From assembly GCA_903832005.1 (NCBI GenBank), contig CAIKZO010000039.1, forward strand, positions 1 to 64,000: 64,000 bases of DNA. Reading direction: 5' to 3'. Below, piece by piece: positions 26,847-34,773 of this stretch. The stretch comes from Enhydrobacter aerosaccus (GTDB taxonomy: Bacteria > Pseudomonadota > Alphaproteobacteria > Reyranellales > Reyranellaceae). Under the pieces are notes generated by a model that worked only from the letters and a program-made list of their open reading frames with translations, did no database searches and was not told the origin of the DNA. The number at the start of each line of letters is the position of its first letter. Positions within the stretch are counted from its first letter, which is position 1. The translations under genes and the position numbers were made by a program.

Positions 26847-27715
26847 GCCTTGCTCCCGAACAGGCCGGTGGGCTTGAACAGCAGGATGAGGATGAAGATC
26901 AGCGAGATGCCGATCTGGCCGAGCTGCTCGCCCAGCAGCAGGCCGCCCAGCGATTCGGTCACGCCGATCAGGAAGCCGCCGATCGCGGCGCCGACGAAGC
27001 TGCCCATGCCGCCCAGCACGACGGTCGTGAAGGCCACCAGAACGAAGGCGTAGCCGGACTGCGGCGTCACGTAGAAAGTGGGCATCAGCAGGCAGGCCGC
27101 GGCGCCCAGGCAGGCAATGCCGATGCCGTAAGAGATGGCAAAGATCTTCTCGACGTCGATGCCGGCCAGGCGCGCGCCCTGGCGTTCCCGGGCCACCGCG
27201 CGGATCGCCTTGCCAGTATCGGTCCTCGCCATGAACAGGCCGAGGACAAGGCAGATCAGGAGCGCAGCGCCAAAGGAGATCAGCTTGGGGATCGGCAGGA
27301 AGGCCGCACCGATTTCGATGGCGTCGCCGGCATAGGGCACTTCGACGGTCTGGGTGTCGCCGCCGAAGAACAGGAGCGCGGCATTGTCGATCACGATCGA
27401 CACGCCGAGCGTCAGCAGCAGGATGTTTTCGTCACGCCCATGGCTGAGCCGCCCGATCAGCCCGCGATAGAGCAGGTAGCCGAAGACGAACGATCCTGCG
27501 ACGACGATCGGCAGCGCCAGGTAGGGATCGATCCCCGACAGGCGCCACAGGAAGAACACCGCGTACATGGCCAGCATCAACAGGCTGCCATGCGCGAAGT
27601 TGATGATGTGCAGCACGCCGTAGATCAGCGTCAGGCCGACGGCAACCAGGACATAGATGCCGCCGGCCAGGAGTCCGTTCAGGACTCCCGCGATGAGGAT
27701 CTGCGGGTCGAACAC
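26843..27715 (-). CDS. livH: Branched-chain-type ABC transporter permease LivH
   Basis: A 290-residue permease with a GTG start three bases after the livK stop. Motifs include GGIYVLVAVGLTLIYGVLHIINFAHGSLLMLAMY at the N-terminus and AVARERQGARLAGIDVEKIFAISYGIGIACLGAAA, the cytoplasmic coupling loop that contacts the ATPase, plus LGGMGSFVGAAIGGFLIGV. All are typical of LivH. The gene order K-H-M-G-F is the canonical complete importer. Confidence 0.92.
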   Translation of the reverse strand: MFDPQILIAGVLNGLLAGGIYVLVAVGLTLIYGVLHIINFAHGSLLMLAMYAVFFLWRLSGIDPYLALPIVVAGSFVFGYLLYRGLIGRLSHGRDENILLLTLGVSIVIDNAALLFFGGDTQTVEVPYAGDAIEIGAAFLPIPKLISFGAALLICLVLGLFMARTDTGKAIRAVARERQGARLAGIDVEKIFAISYGIGIACLGAAACLLMPTFYVTPQSGYAFVLVAFTTVVLGGMGSFVGAAIGGFLIGVTESLGGLLLGEQLGQIGISLIFILILLFKPTGLFGSKA

Positions 27716-27718
27716 GCC

Positions 27719-28930
27719 TTACTTGAACTTGGGCTTGGGGAAGACGGGCTTCAGCTCGGCGACGTCCTCAGGACCGACCACCTTGATGTCACCCTTGATC
27801 ACTTGCAGGGTCGCCGGACGGCCGCCTTCGTTCTGGCCGTTGACGAACTTGGTGGCGGCGTAAGGCAGCATGTCGGCCTTGTAGGTCGAGGCCGTGAGGG
27901 CAGCCAGCAGCTTCTCCTTGTCGGCCGAGCCCGCATGCTCCAGCGCGTCGGCCAGCAGCTCGACCACGGAGTAGCTGAGATAGACCTCGTAGGTGAAGAG
28001 GTTGCCACCGGCCTCAACGCGCTTCTTCAAGGCCTGGGCGCGTGCCGACTTCGGATTGAACCAATGATTGGTGTCCATCATGTACTGCGAGACGTCGGGC
28101 ATCTCCTTGGCGAACTTGTAGTTGAAGCCGCCGCCCAGCAGCGAATAGAAGCCCGCGAGATTGACTTTCTGCTGGTAGAGCGTGCGCGCCAGCAACACGT
28201 ATTCGTTCTGGTAGTTAGACATCATCACGAGGTCGGGCTGCAGCGAGCGGATGCGCAGCGCTATGTTGTCGAAGTTGCGCGTGGGATTGTCGTGCGGGAT
28301 CACTTCCTTCACTTCGATGCCGATGGTCGGCAGCTTGCCCGACAGCAGCTTCGCCGTGCCGGTGCCGAACTCGCCCGATTCATGGACGATCACCGCCGTC
28401 TTGGCCGGACCGCCGGCGGCGGAGTTCATCGCCCCGAGAGCGCCGATGCCTTGGTCGACGCAGACGCCGAAGCCCGGCTTCAGGCGGAAGGTGTTCTTGA
28501 GGCCGCGCGTCACGATCAGGTCGGACGCGCCGACGTCGATCAGGAAGGGGGTGTTGTACTTCGAGGCAGCCTGGCTGGCGGCGATGCCGACGGGGCTCTG
28601 GAAGCAGCCGATGTAGGCCGCGACGCCCGCCTCGTTCATCTTCTCGACTTCGCTCACGCCCACTTCGACCTTGGACTGGCTGTCGCCCAGCAGCGCCTCG
28701 AGCTTGGCGCCGCCCATCGACTTGATGCCGCCCGCCTTGTTCAGGTCCTCGATCGCCATGGTGGCGCCCAGACGATTCTGCTGGCCGTTGTAGGCGACGA
28801 AGCCGGTGACCGGATGGATGAGGCCCACCTTCACCGACGGGGTCTGCGCGCCCACGATCGCCGGGGCGCCGATGGTGCTGGCCAATGCCGTGCTGCCGGC
28901 CAGGAACGTACGCCGAGAAACGATCGTCAT
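27719..28930 (-). CDS. Periplasmic substrate-binding protein, LivK/amide-type
   Basis: Receptor of the adjacent importer (403 residues). A Tat-like signal (SRRTFLAG, residues 5-12; cleavage near GAQ) precedes VKVGLIHPVTGFVAYNGQQNRLGATMAIEDLNKAGGI, the usual opening of type-I binding proteins. IGCFQSPVGIAASQAASKYNTPFL and VIVHESGEFGTG line the ligand cleft. The ATG at 28930 is supported by GGGGAGAAAG upstream; in-frame sequence before that lies in the intergenic gap and has no coding look. Neighbouring deacetylase and PrpD-like genes suggest the ligand is not simply leucine (inference). Confidence 0.9.
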   Translation of the reverse strand: MTIVSRRTFLAGSTALASTIGAPAIVGAQTPSVKVGLIHPVTGFVAYNGQQNRLGATMAIEDLNKAGGIKSMGGAKLEALLGDSQSKVEVGVSEVEKMNEAGVAAYIGCFQSPVGIAASQAASKYNTPFLIDVGASDLIVTRGLKNTFRLKPGFGVCVDQGIGALGAMNSAAGGPAKTAVIVHESGEFGTGTAKLLSGKLPTIGIEVKEVIPHDNPTRNFDNIALRIRSLQPDLVMMSNYQNEYVLLARTLYQQKVNLAGFYSLLGGGFNYKFAKEMPDVSQYMMDTNHWFNPKSARAQALKKRVEAGGNLFTYEVYLSYSVVELLADALEHAGSADKEKLLAALTASTYKADMLPYAATKFVNGQNEGGRPATLQVIKGDIKVVGPEDVAELKPVFPKPKFK

Positions 28931-28958
28931 GGTGCTTTCTCCCCTAGTTTCATTGACG

Positions 28959-30295
28959 TCATTGCTGCTGCAGGACGGACCGTACATCGGCCACGCTCGA
29001 CAGAGCCAGTAGCTTGGTGCGCACGCCGTCCGCAACCTCGTGCGACCACACGCGCTCGGCCAGCGAAAAGAACTTTCCGGTCAGCTCGTCGCGCGAATAG
29101 GGATCCTGGTCGTCACCGCGATTGGCCTCGACCGCGGCACTGAGTGTGCGGCCATCGTGCAGCCGCACGTCGATCCGCGCCGGGCGGAACTGCGGCAGCT
29201 TCGCGGTCATGGCTTTGTCCTCGGTGACGAAGACGCGCTTGGCGAAGGCCTGGACCTTCTCATCACGCACGGCATCCCAGGTGAAGTTCTCGACCCGCGA
29301 GGAGCCGCGCACGAGACGGGTGGCGACGGCGAAGGGCACGGAGAACTTGCCGGCCAGGGTGTTGCGTGGCGCCTGGTCGTGCAGCTCGGCGGCGTAGAGA
29401 TAGCTTGCGACGTCGATCCGTTCGATCGCGTCGGGCACGATCTTCTGCCTGGCCAGCAACTGGTCGAGCGCGTCGAGGGCGCCATGGTTGTAGCGGCAGC
29501 AGGAGTGGAGCTTGAAATAGTTTTTGTCGATCTGCCAGTCGCGGCCAAGGCCCTCGATCATCTTGGCGGAATCGAAAGTGTCGGAGACGACATGGCCGAA
29601 CACGCTAGCGACGCCGTCGCGCTCGCCGATGAAGCCGGCCTCGATCAGGTCGATCGCCATCAGGCCCATGCGGTTGGAGATGCCGGCGTAGGCGTTCCGC
29701 ACGGTGCCGCCTTCGAGCATGGTGCGCTTTGAGCTCGCCAGCGTGAGCGAGGAAGCGACATTGATCGTCTCGCGCATCTTTGCGGCATCGTAGCCCAGCA
29801 GCTTGGCGAGCGACGCGGCGGCGCCCACCGTGCCCCAGGTGCCGTGCGGATGCATCGAAGGGCGCAGTGCCGCGGCGATGCCGATGCGGGCGCCGACTTC
29901 GTAGCCCAGCACCAGCGCTTCCATCACTGTTTTACCCGAGAGGCCGCGCATCTCGGCGGCCGCCCAAAGCGCAGGCAGGCAGTGGACGCTGGGATGTCCC
30001 TTGGCGAAGCGATTGCCCTCATCCATCTCCAGGAAAGTGCCGGCCGTGCCGTTGAGGAAGGCCGCCGCGGCGGACACGGTGGCGCGTCCGGTGCCGACGA
30101 TCGAGCAAGCACCCGACATGCCACCGGTCATATTCGTGCCGAGCTTTTGCATCTCGGGCTCGGCCATGCCGCCCGCGATCGCGCCCATCGTGTCGAGGAT
30201 GACGTAGGCGGTCTGTTCCTGCGTCGCGGCGCCCAGGGTCTCGAATCGGAAGCCGACCAGGAAATCCGAGAGTGTGTCGAGCCAGTCGGCCATGA
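28959..30295 (-). CDS. MmgE/PrpD family protein
   Basis: A 445-residue member of the family that includes 2-methylcitrate dehydratase and cis-aconitate decarboxylase. FEMDEGN-like FLEMDEGNRFAKGHPSVHCLPALWAAAEM carries the conserved acid-base segment; ALVLGYEVGARIGIAAA, HPHGTWGTVGAAASLAKLLGYD and KLHSCCRYNHGALDAL are family landmarks. The reaction is likely dehydration, decarboxylation or isomerisation of a small polyacid. It lies four bases after the second deacetylase gene and 28 before livK, in the operon at 24451-32123. The substrate is unknown. Confidence 0.88.
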
Positions 30296-30298
30296 GGC

Positions 30299-31222
30299 TC
30301 AGTCCATCATCGTCTTGGCATAGTAGGCCGCGATCTCGCCGGGCGTTGCCTGCCAGATGTTGCCGAAGCGCTCGATCCGGCGCAGCGCCTCGTCGAGATA
30401 CTTGATGCGATGCGCCATGCCCATCAGCCACGGATGGATTGACAGGCTGAACACCTGGCTGCCCTCGTGATGCAGCAGCTCGAAGGCGTCGGCCACGATT
30501 TCGGGATAGCGCGTAGTGTTGATGCGGCGCAGCCAGAGCTGTTGCACATCGTCCCATTCGGGCTGGTTCGGCATCGAGACGAACTTCCTGCCGGGCGTCT
30601 TCATCCGATAGGGCTGGTCGTCGTTCGGCCAGTCGAGCACGTAGTAGAGGCCGGCCTCGGCCAGCAGGCCGGGCGTGCGATGGCTCTCGCCATAGTCCTG
30701 GCCGAGCCAGCCCGTGGGCTTGCTGCCGGTGGCCTTCTCGATCGCGGCGATGCTGGACGCGATCTCGGCCTTCTCTTCGGCCTCGCTCATCTTCGAGCTC
30801 AACATGCGATTGGCCGAGGTGCCGTGCGCGATGAATTCGTAGCCGCGCCGCTTGCACTGCTCGACCAGGAACGGATAGCGCTCCGCTGCCATGCCGTTGG
30901 TCGCGACACCGGCCTTGATCTGGTAGCGGTCGAGCACGTCGAGCACACGGAAGATCCCGGTGCGGTTACCGTACTCGCGCTGCGTCCAGGTGCGGAAGTC
31001 GGGACTGTAGTTGCCGAACTCGCCGATGAAGCGGCTGTCGCGGACGGAGCCCTCGGGCGCTTCGAGCGCATAGTATTCGAGATGCAGCACGACGCAGAAG
31101 GCCACGCGCGCGTTCTTCGGCCACGCCAGGCGCGGCCGCTTCGGATACGGGATGTAATCGTACCAGGGATTGTCGATGCCGGGCTTGAGCGGCGGCGGAT
31201 TCTTGGGAACAGAGTTTGTCAT
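30299..31222 (-). CDS. PuuE-like polysaccharide deacetylase-fold protein (copy 2)
   Basis: A 307-residue NodB-fold enzyme resembling the cofactor-independent allantoinase PuuE and related C-N hydrolases rather than true chitin deacetylases. It has RPRLAWPKNARVAFCVVLHLEYY, YGNRTGIFRVLDVLDRY, GYEFIAHGTSANRM and SLSIHPWLMGMAHRI, the last supplying a His found in the PuuE group. Metal-binding Asp-His-His of standard NodB enzymes is not fully present. The ATG at 31222 follows AAGGAGG and lies one base after the stop of the paralogous gene. The pair probably opens or trims a related set of amides. Confidence 0.82.
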   Translation of the reverse strand: MTNSVPKNPPPLKPGIDNPWYDYIPYPKRPRLAWPKNARVAFCVVLHLEYYALEAPEGSVRDSRFIGEFGNYSPDFRTWTQREYGNRTGIFRVLDVLDRYQIKAGVATNGMAAERYPFLVEQCKRRGYEFIAHGTSANRMLSSKMSEAEEKAEIASSIAAIEKATGSKPTGWLGQDYGESHRTPGLLAEAGLYYVLDWPNDDQPYRMKTPGRKFVSMPNQPEWDDVQQLWLRRINTTRYPEIVADAFELLHHEGSQVFSLSIHPWLMGMAHRIKYLDEALRRIERFGNIWQATPGEIAAYYAKTMMD

Positions 31223-31223
31223 T

Positions 31224-32123
31224 TTAGGCCTCCTTCCCGAGATGCTTCTGGTAGGCCGCCATGCCGTTGGCCGTGTACGAGTCGAGGATCTCCTCGGCAG
31301 TGCACAGCCAGGCATCCTTGTGCTGACGAATGTAGGACAGCGCGCGGTCGAGATGCTTCAGGCGATGCGGGGCGGCCATCATGTAGGGATGGAGCGCGAT
31401 GCACATCACGCGGCCGTTCTCGTTGCCTTCGCGATAGACCGTGTCGAAATGGTCGATGATCATCTGCGCGAACTCCTCGGCCTCGACCGGCTGGCGGTAG
31501 ATCATCGCGTCGTTGATATCCATCGAATAGGGCACGTGGATCAGCGGCCCGTGCTTGGTCGCGAGCGGTGTCGGCTGGTCGTCGTGGTAGAAGTCGCAGA
31601 AATATTCGAGGCCGGCCTGCTTCACGAGGTCGGGCGTGTTCATCGTGTTGGACACGGCGGGCGAGAACCAGCCGCGCAGCTTGCGGCCGGTGAGGCGCAG
31701 ATGCGTCGCCTTGCTGTGCTCGATGACCTCGAGCTCCTCCTCCGGCGCGTAGCCCCAGTGATAGCGCGTGTTGAAATAGCCGTGGCTCATGTACTCCCAG
31801 CGCCGGGCTTCCATGGCCTCGAGGATCTCGGGATACATCTCGATCACCGACATCGACAGCGAGACGGTGCAGCGGATGCTGTGCTTGTCCAGCACCTCGA
31901 ACATGCGCCACAGGCCCACGCGATTGCCGTAGTCGCGGCCGCCATAGCCCAGCACATCGGGATGGGGCATGCGCGGCCACGGGTTGCGCACCCTGACCTC
32001 GGCCGGGACGTATTCATAGTGCTCGATGTTGGGGCAGACCCAGACCGCGACCTTGGCGTTGTTGGGCCAACTCAGTTTCGGTCGCGAGACGATAGGGGAA
32101 TAGCCGAAGCGATAGGGATCCAT
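31224..32123 (-). CDS. PuuE-like polysaccharide deacetylase-fold protein (copy 1)
   Basis: First gene of the eight-gene operon (299 residues), paralogous to the next gene. It has RPKLSWPNNAKVAVWVCPNIEHYEY, DYGNRVGLWRMFEVLDKHSI, EYMSHGYFNTRYHWG and CIALHPYMMAAPHRLKHL in the same order as copy 2, with low overall identity, so the duplication is old. GWFSPAVSNTMNTPDLVKQAGLEYFCDFYHDDQP contains acidic residues suited to metal binding. The ATG at 32123 was chosen because homologous starts align and AAGGAAGAGA lies upstream. It diverges from an SDR gene with 122 bases between. Confidence 0.82.
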   Translation of the reverse strand: MDPYRFGYSPIVSRPKLSWPNNAKVAVWVCPNIEHYEYVPAEVRVRNPWPRMPHPDVLGYGGRDYGNRVGLWRMFEVLDKHSIRCTVSLSMSVIEMYPEILEAMEARRWEYMSHGYFNTRYHWGYAPEEELEVIEHSKATHLRLTGRKLRGWFSPAVSNTMNTPDLVKQAGLEYFCDFYHDDQPTPLATKHGPLIHVPYSMDINDAMIYRQPVEAEEFAQMIIDHFDTVYREGNENGRVMCIALHPYMMAAPHRLKHLDRALSYIRQHKDAWLCTAEEILDSYTANGMAAYQKHLGKEA

Positions 32124-32245
32124 CCCGGTTTCTCTTCCTTGTGATGACTCTCGGAGTGCAACATGCGACGAAAGCGGGCGCAACCGTCGGGCCAGTGTTC
32201 GCAGTGCGGCTCGATGCGATGACATAAAATTTTGAGGAGAGAGTC

Positions 32246-33040
32246 ATGGATGTACGCATGGATGGCCGCGTGGCCGTGATCACGGGCGGCAGCACCGGTT
32301 TGGGTCTGGCGATGGCCAAGGAATTCGCGGCTTCCGGTGCGTCGGTGGCGATGCTGGCCCGCAAGGCCGATGCGCTGGCGTCAGCGAAGGCAGAGGTGCA
32401 GAAGGCCGCGGGCAAGACCAACGCCAAGGTCGAGGGCTATTCCTGCGACGTCTCCAAGGCCGCGCCGATCGCCGAGACCTGGAAGAAGATCGAAGCCGAC
32501 TTCGGCAAGGTCGACATCGTCGTGAACAACGCCGGCATCAGCCACGCCAAGGCCTTCGACACCGTGACCGACGAGGATTGGCAGGGCGATCTCGATCTCA
32601 AGCTGTTCGCCGCCATCCGCCTTTGCCGCCTGGCCTTCCCCGGCATGCGCGAGCGCAAGTGGGGCCGTGTGATCAACGTCCTGAATATCGGCGCCAAGGC
32701 GCCGGGTGCGAATTCGACGCCGACGTCGGTCAGCCGTGCTGCCGGCCTCGCGCTCACCAAGGCGATGAGCCAGGAGAACGCCAAGCATGGCGTGCTGGTG
32801 AACGCGATGATGGTTGGCCTGATCGAGAGCGACCAGTGGGCGCGCCGTCACAAGGGTCCGGCCGGCGAAGGCAAGACCTACGAGCAGTTCCTGGCCGGCA
32901 TGGCGAGCCGCATCCCGCTCGGCCGCATGGGCAAGGCTGAAGAGTTCGCGCGCATGGCTTGCTTCCTCTGCTCCGACGCCGGCTCGTTCATCACCGGTGT
33001 ATCGATCAACGTCGACGGTGGCGCGAGCCCGGTGACCTGA
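32246..33040 (+). CDS. SDR-family protein with altered YxxxK motif
   Basis: A 264-residue SDR. The NAD(P) motif TGGSTGLGLA (about residues 12-21) and VNNAGISH are standard. The active-site stretch reads NIGAKAPGANSTPTSVSRAAGLALTKA: where YxxxK is expected there is TSVSR, so both Tyr and Lys are changed, while the following AAGLALTKA helix is normal. A subgroup of SDRs with this change exists; its chemistry is unclear. It is divergent from the deacetylase/PrpD/Liv operon and may belong to the same pathway. AGGAGAG precedes the ATG. Confidence 0.83.
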   Translation: MDVRMDGRVAVITGGSTGLGLAMAKEFAASGASVAMLARKADALASAKAEVQKAAGKTNAKVEGYSCDVSKAAPIAETWKKIEADFGKVDIVVNNAGISHAKAFDTVTDEDWQGDLDLKLFAAIRLCRLAFPGMRERKWGRVINVLNIGAKAPGANSTPTSVSRAAGLALTKAMSQENAKHGVLVNAMMVGLIESDQWARRHKGPAGEGKTYEQFLAGMASRIPLGRMGKAEEFARMACFLCSDAGSFITGVSINVDGGASPVT

Positions 33041-33046
33041 GCGCCG

Positions 33047-33208
33047 CTAGCTTCGGGCGGGCGCGCAGCCGAAATACAGGCGGCACTGCAGATGTGCCGG
33101 CTTGGCCTCGCTTGCGAGGCTCTTGTCCGGCATCGGTTTCACCGCGCCGACGAACGTCAGCACGGTCGCCAAAGTGGCGACCTTGATCAGGGTGGCGAGC
33201 ACAGGCAT
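33047..33208 (-). CDS. Small exported protein ending in a CRLYFGCAP motif
   Basis: A 53-residue product beginning MPVLATLIKVATLATVLTFV, a signal peptide or single TM, followed by a short polar region and a terminal CRLYFGCAPARS with two Cys six apart. From memory, short alphaproteobacterial proteins ending in a similar C-x-LYFGC-x-P motif are common and uncharacterised. The ATG at 33208 is supported by GGAAGG eight bases upstream; longer in-frame starts are not. The two Cys could form a disulfide in the periplasm. It converges on the SDR gene. Confidence 0.55.
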   Translation of the reverse strand: MPVLATLIKVATLATVLTFVGAVKPMPDKSLASEAKPAHLQCRLYFGCAPARS

Positions 33209-33425
33209 CGGCAGCGTCCTTCCGAATTGGCCGATAGTTAAGAGCCCGGGGCGTATGGATTCGAGAGGGGTGTCGGCTGCCGCCCATAGGCGCTGCATAA
33301 AAAGCGACGCATAGGGACGGTATAGGAAAAGGGCTGCCTCGCTCGTATTAGACTAATGTTCCGTGGCGCAGGCGCGGTCGATGTCCTAGTCATCGATCTC
33401 GTTGTCGGTTGAAAAGCGAGGCGCT

Positions 33426-34748
33426 GTGCAAACCACCGTTCTCGATGTCGCGGTCGTGGCGTTCCTGGGCCTGGGAACGACGAGCTCGACGATGCTGGGC
33501 GCCGCGCTCGGGCTCTATTTCCCGATCCCGCCCAAGGTGCTGGCGGGCATCCTGGCCTTTGCCGCCGGGTCGCTGATCGCAGCCCTCGCCATCGATCTCG
33601 GCTTCGAGGGCGCGCGCGATCTCATGAAGCACGGCGCGGGCATGCAGTTCGCGTGGGAGTTCATCGCCGGCGGCTTCTTCTTCGGCGCGGTCATCTACTA
33701 TGTGGCGTCGCTGTTCCTCGAGCAGAAAGGCGCCGCGCTCCGCTATCCTTCGCGCTTCCTGGAATATGCGCTCGACCGCAAGCGCAAGGCCGTCGGCGAC
33801 AAGCTCGCACTGCTCTCGCAGGTCGAGCTGCTGCGACACTTGCCGGCCGAAGACATCGAGCCGCTGATCGACAGGGTGAAAGAACGGGCCGCGAGCGCCG
33901 GCGAGTTCATCTTTCGCACCGGCGATCCCGGCAATGCGCTCTATATCGTGGCCAACGGTGTTGTCGAAGTGATCGACGACAATGCGGGACGCACCCTGGC
34001 CGAACTTGGTCCGGGCCAGGTGTTCGGCGAGATGGCGCTGCTGAACGACGGCACGCGTACCGCCTCGATCCGCGCCAAGACGCACGCCCAGCTGCTCGTC
34101 ATCGGCAAGGGCGACTTCACGCGGCTGCTCACCGACAATGCATCGCTCGACGAGAAGGTCCGCCAGCTGAGTCGCGAACGCGCCTTGGAGAACCTGCGCT
34201 TCGCCAACGTCAATCCGGTGCTGTGGGCGCGCACGGCACGCGAGAGCGTCAATCGCCTCAGCCGCCGCGAGGAAAACCAGCTGCTGCAGGAGGCCAAGGC
34301 CGGCAAGGGCGCGGGCCTGGCGATCGTGTTCGGCAACATCCTCGACACGATCCCGGGATGCCTGGTGATCGGCGCCACCTTCCACGGCCTCGAGAGCCTG
34401 TCGATCACCCTGATCCTCGGCATGTTCCTGGGCGGCATTCCGGAGGCGGCGGCCAGCGCCACCATGCTGCGCAAGGCGGGCTTCTCCAACCGCACGATCT
34501 TCCTCTTGTGGGCGACGGTGCTGGCGGCCGGTGTCGTTGCGGCCGTCGCCGGCAAGCTCCTGATCCACGGCTCGGACTCGCCGGTCGCTGTGCTTGCCCA
34601 GGCAGTGGCGGGCGGCGCGATCCTGGCGCTCGTCACCCACGCGATGATCCCCGAAGCGCTGCACAAGGGCGGCTCGGGCATCGTGCTGCCCGCGGTCGGC
34701 GGCTTCCTGTTCGCGCTCTATCTCTCGCTGCTGGAAAGCGCGGTCTAG
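33426..34748 (+). CDS. ZIP-like membrane protein with an inserted cyclic-nucleotide-binding domain
   Basis: A 440-residue fusion. About residues 1-100 hold three TM segments (LDVAVVAFLGLGTTSSTMLGAALG; GILAFAAGSLIAALAID; FIAGGFFFGAVIYYVASLF). Residues about 125-255 are a CRP-type cNMP domain with the phosphate-binding cassette FGEMALLNDGTRTASI (about 200-215). The rest has about five TM segments, with GNILDTIPGCLVIG (about 302) and THAMIPEALHKGG (about 405) at the places where ZIP metal transporters carry HN-P-EG and HE-PHE. Only part of the ZIP metal site is kept, so transport of a divalent metal gated by a nucleotide is a hypothesis. GTG at 33426 has GCGAGG upstream; TTG at 33402 is the alternative. 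Confidence 0.78.
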   Translation: MQTTVLDVAVVAFLGLGTTSSTMLGAALGLYFPIPPKVLAGILAFAAGSLIAALAIDLGFEGARDLMKHGAGMQFAWEFIAGGFFFGAVIYYVASLFLEQKGAALRYPSRFLEYALDRKRKAVGDKLALLSQVELLRHLPAEDIEPLIDRVKERAASAGEFIFRTGDPGNALYIVANGVVEVIDDNAGRTLAELGPGQVFGEMALLNDGTRTASIRAKTHAQLLVIGKGDFTRLLTDNASLDEKVRQLSRERALENLRFANVNPVLWARTARESVNRLSRREENQLLQEAKAGKGAGLAIVFGNILDTIPGCLVIGATFHGLESLSITLILGMFLGGIPEAAASATMLRKAGFSNRTIFLLWATVLAAGVVAAVAGKLLIHGSDSPVAVLAQAVAGGAILALVTHAMIPEALHKGGSGIVLPAVGGFLFALYLSLLESAV

Positions 34749-34773
34749 GCGAGGGTCTTGTAGCCCTGGCCCG

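Noticed and set aside
30296..30857. N-terminal extension of the MmgE/PrpD gene
   Set aside because: The frame stays open upstream, but the sequence is an Arg/His-rich shadow of the deacetylase gene and family homology begins at the ATG at 30295.
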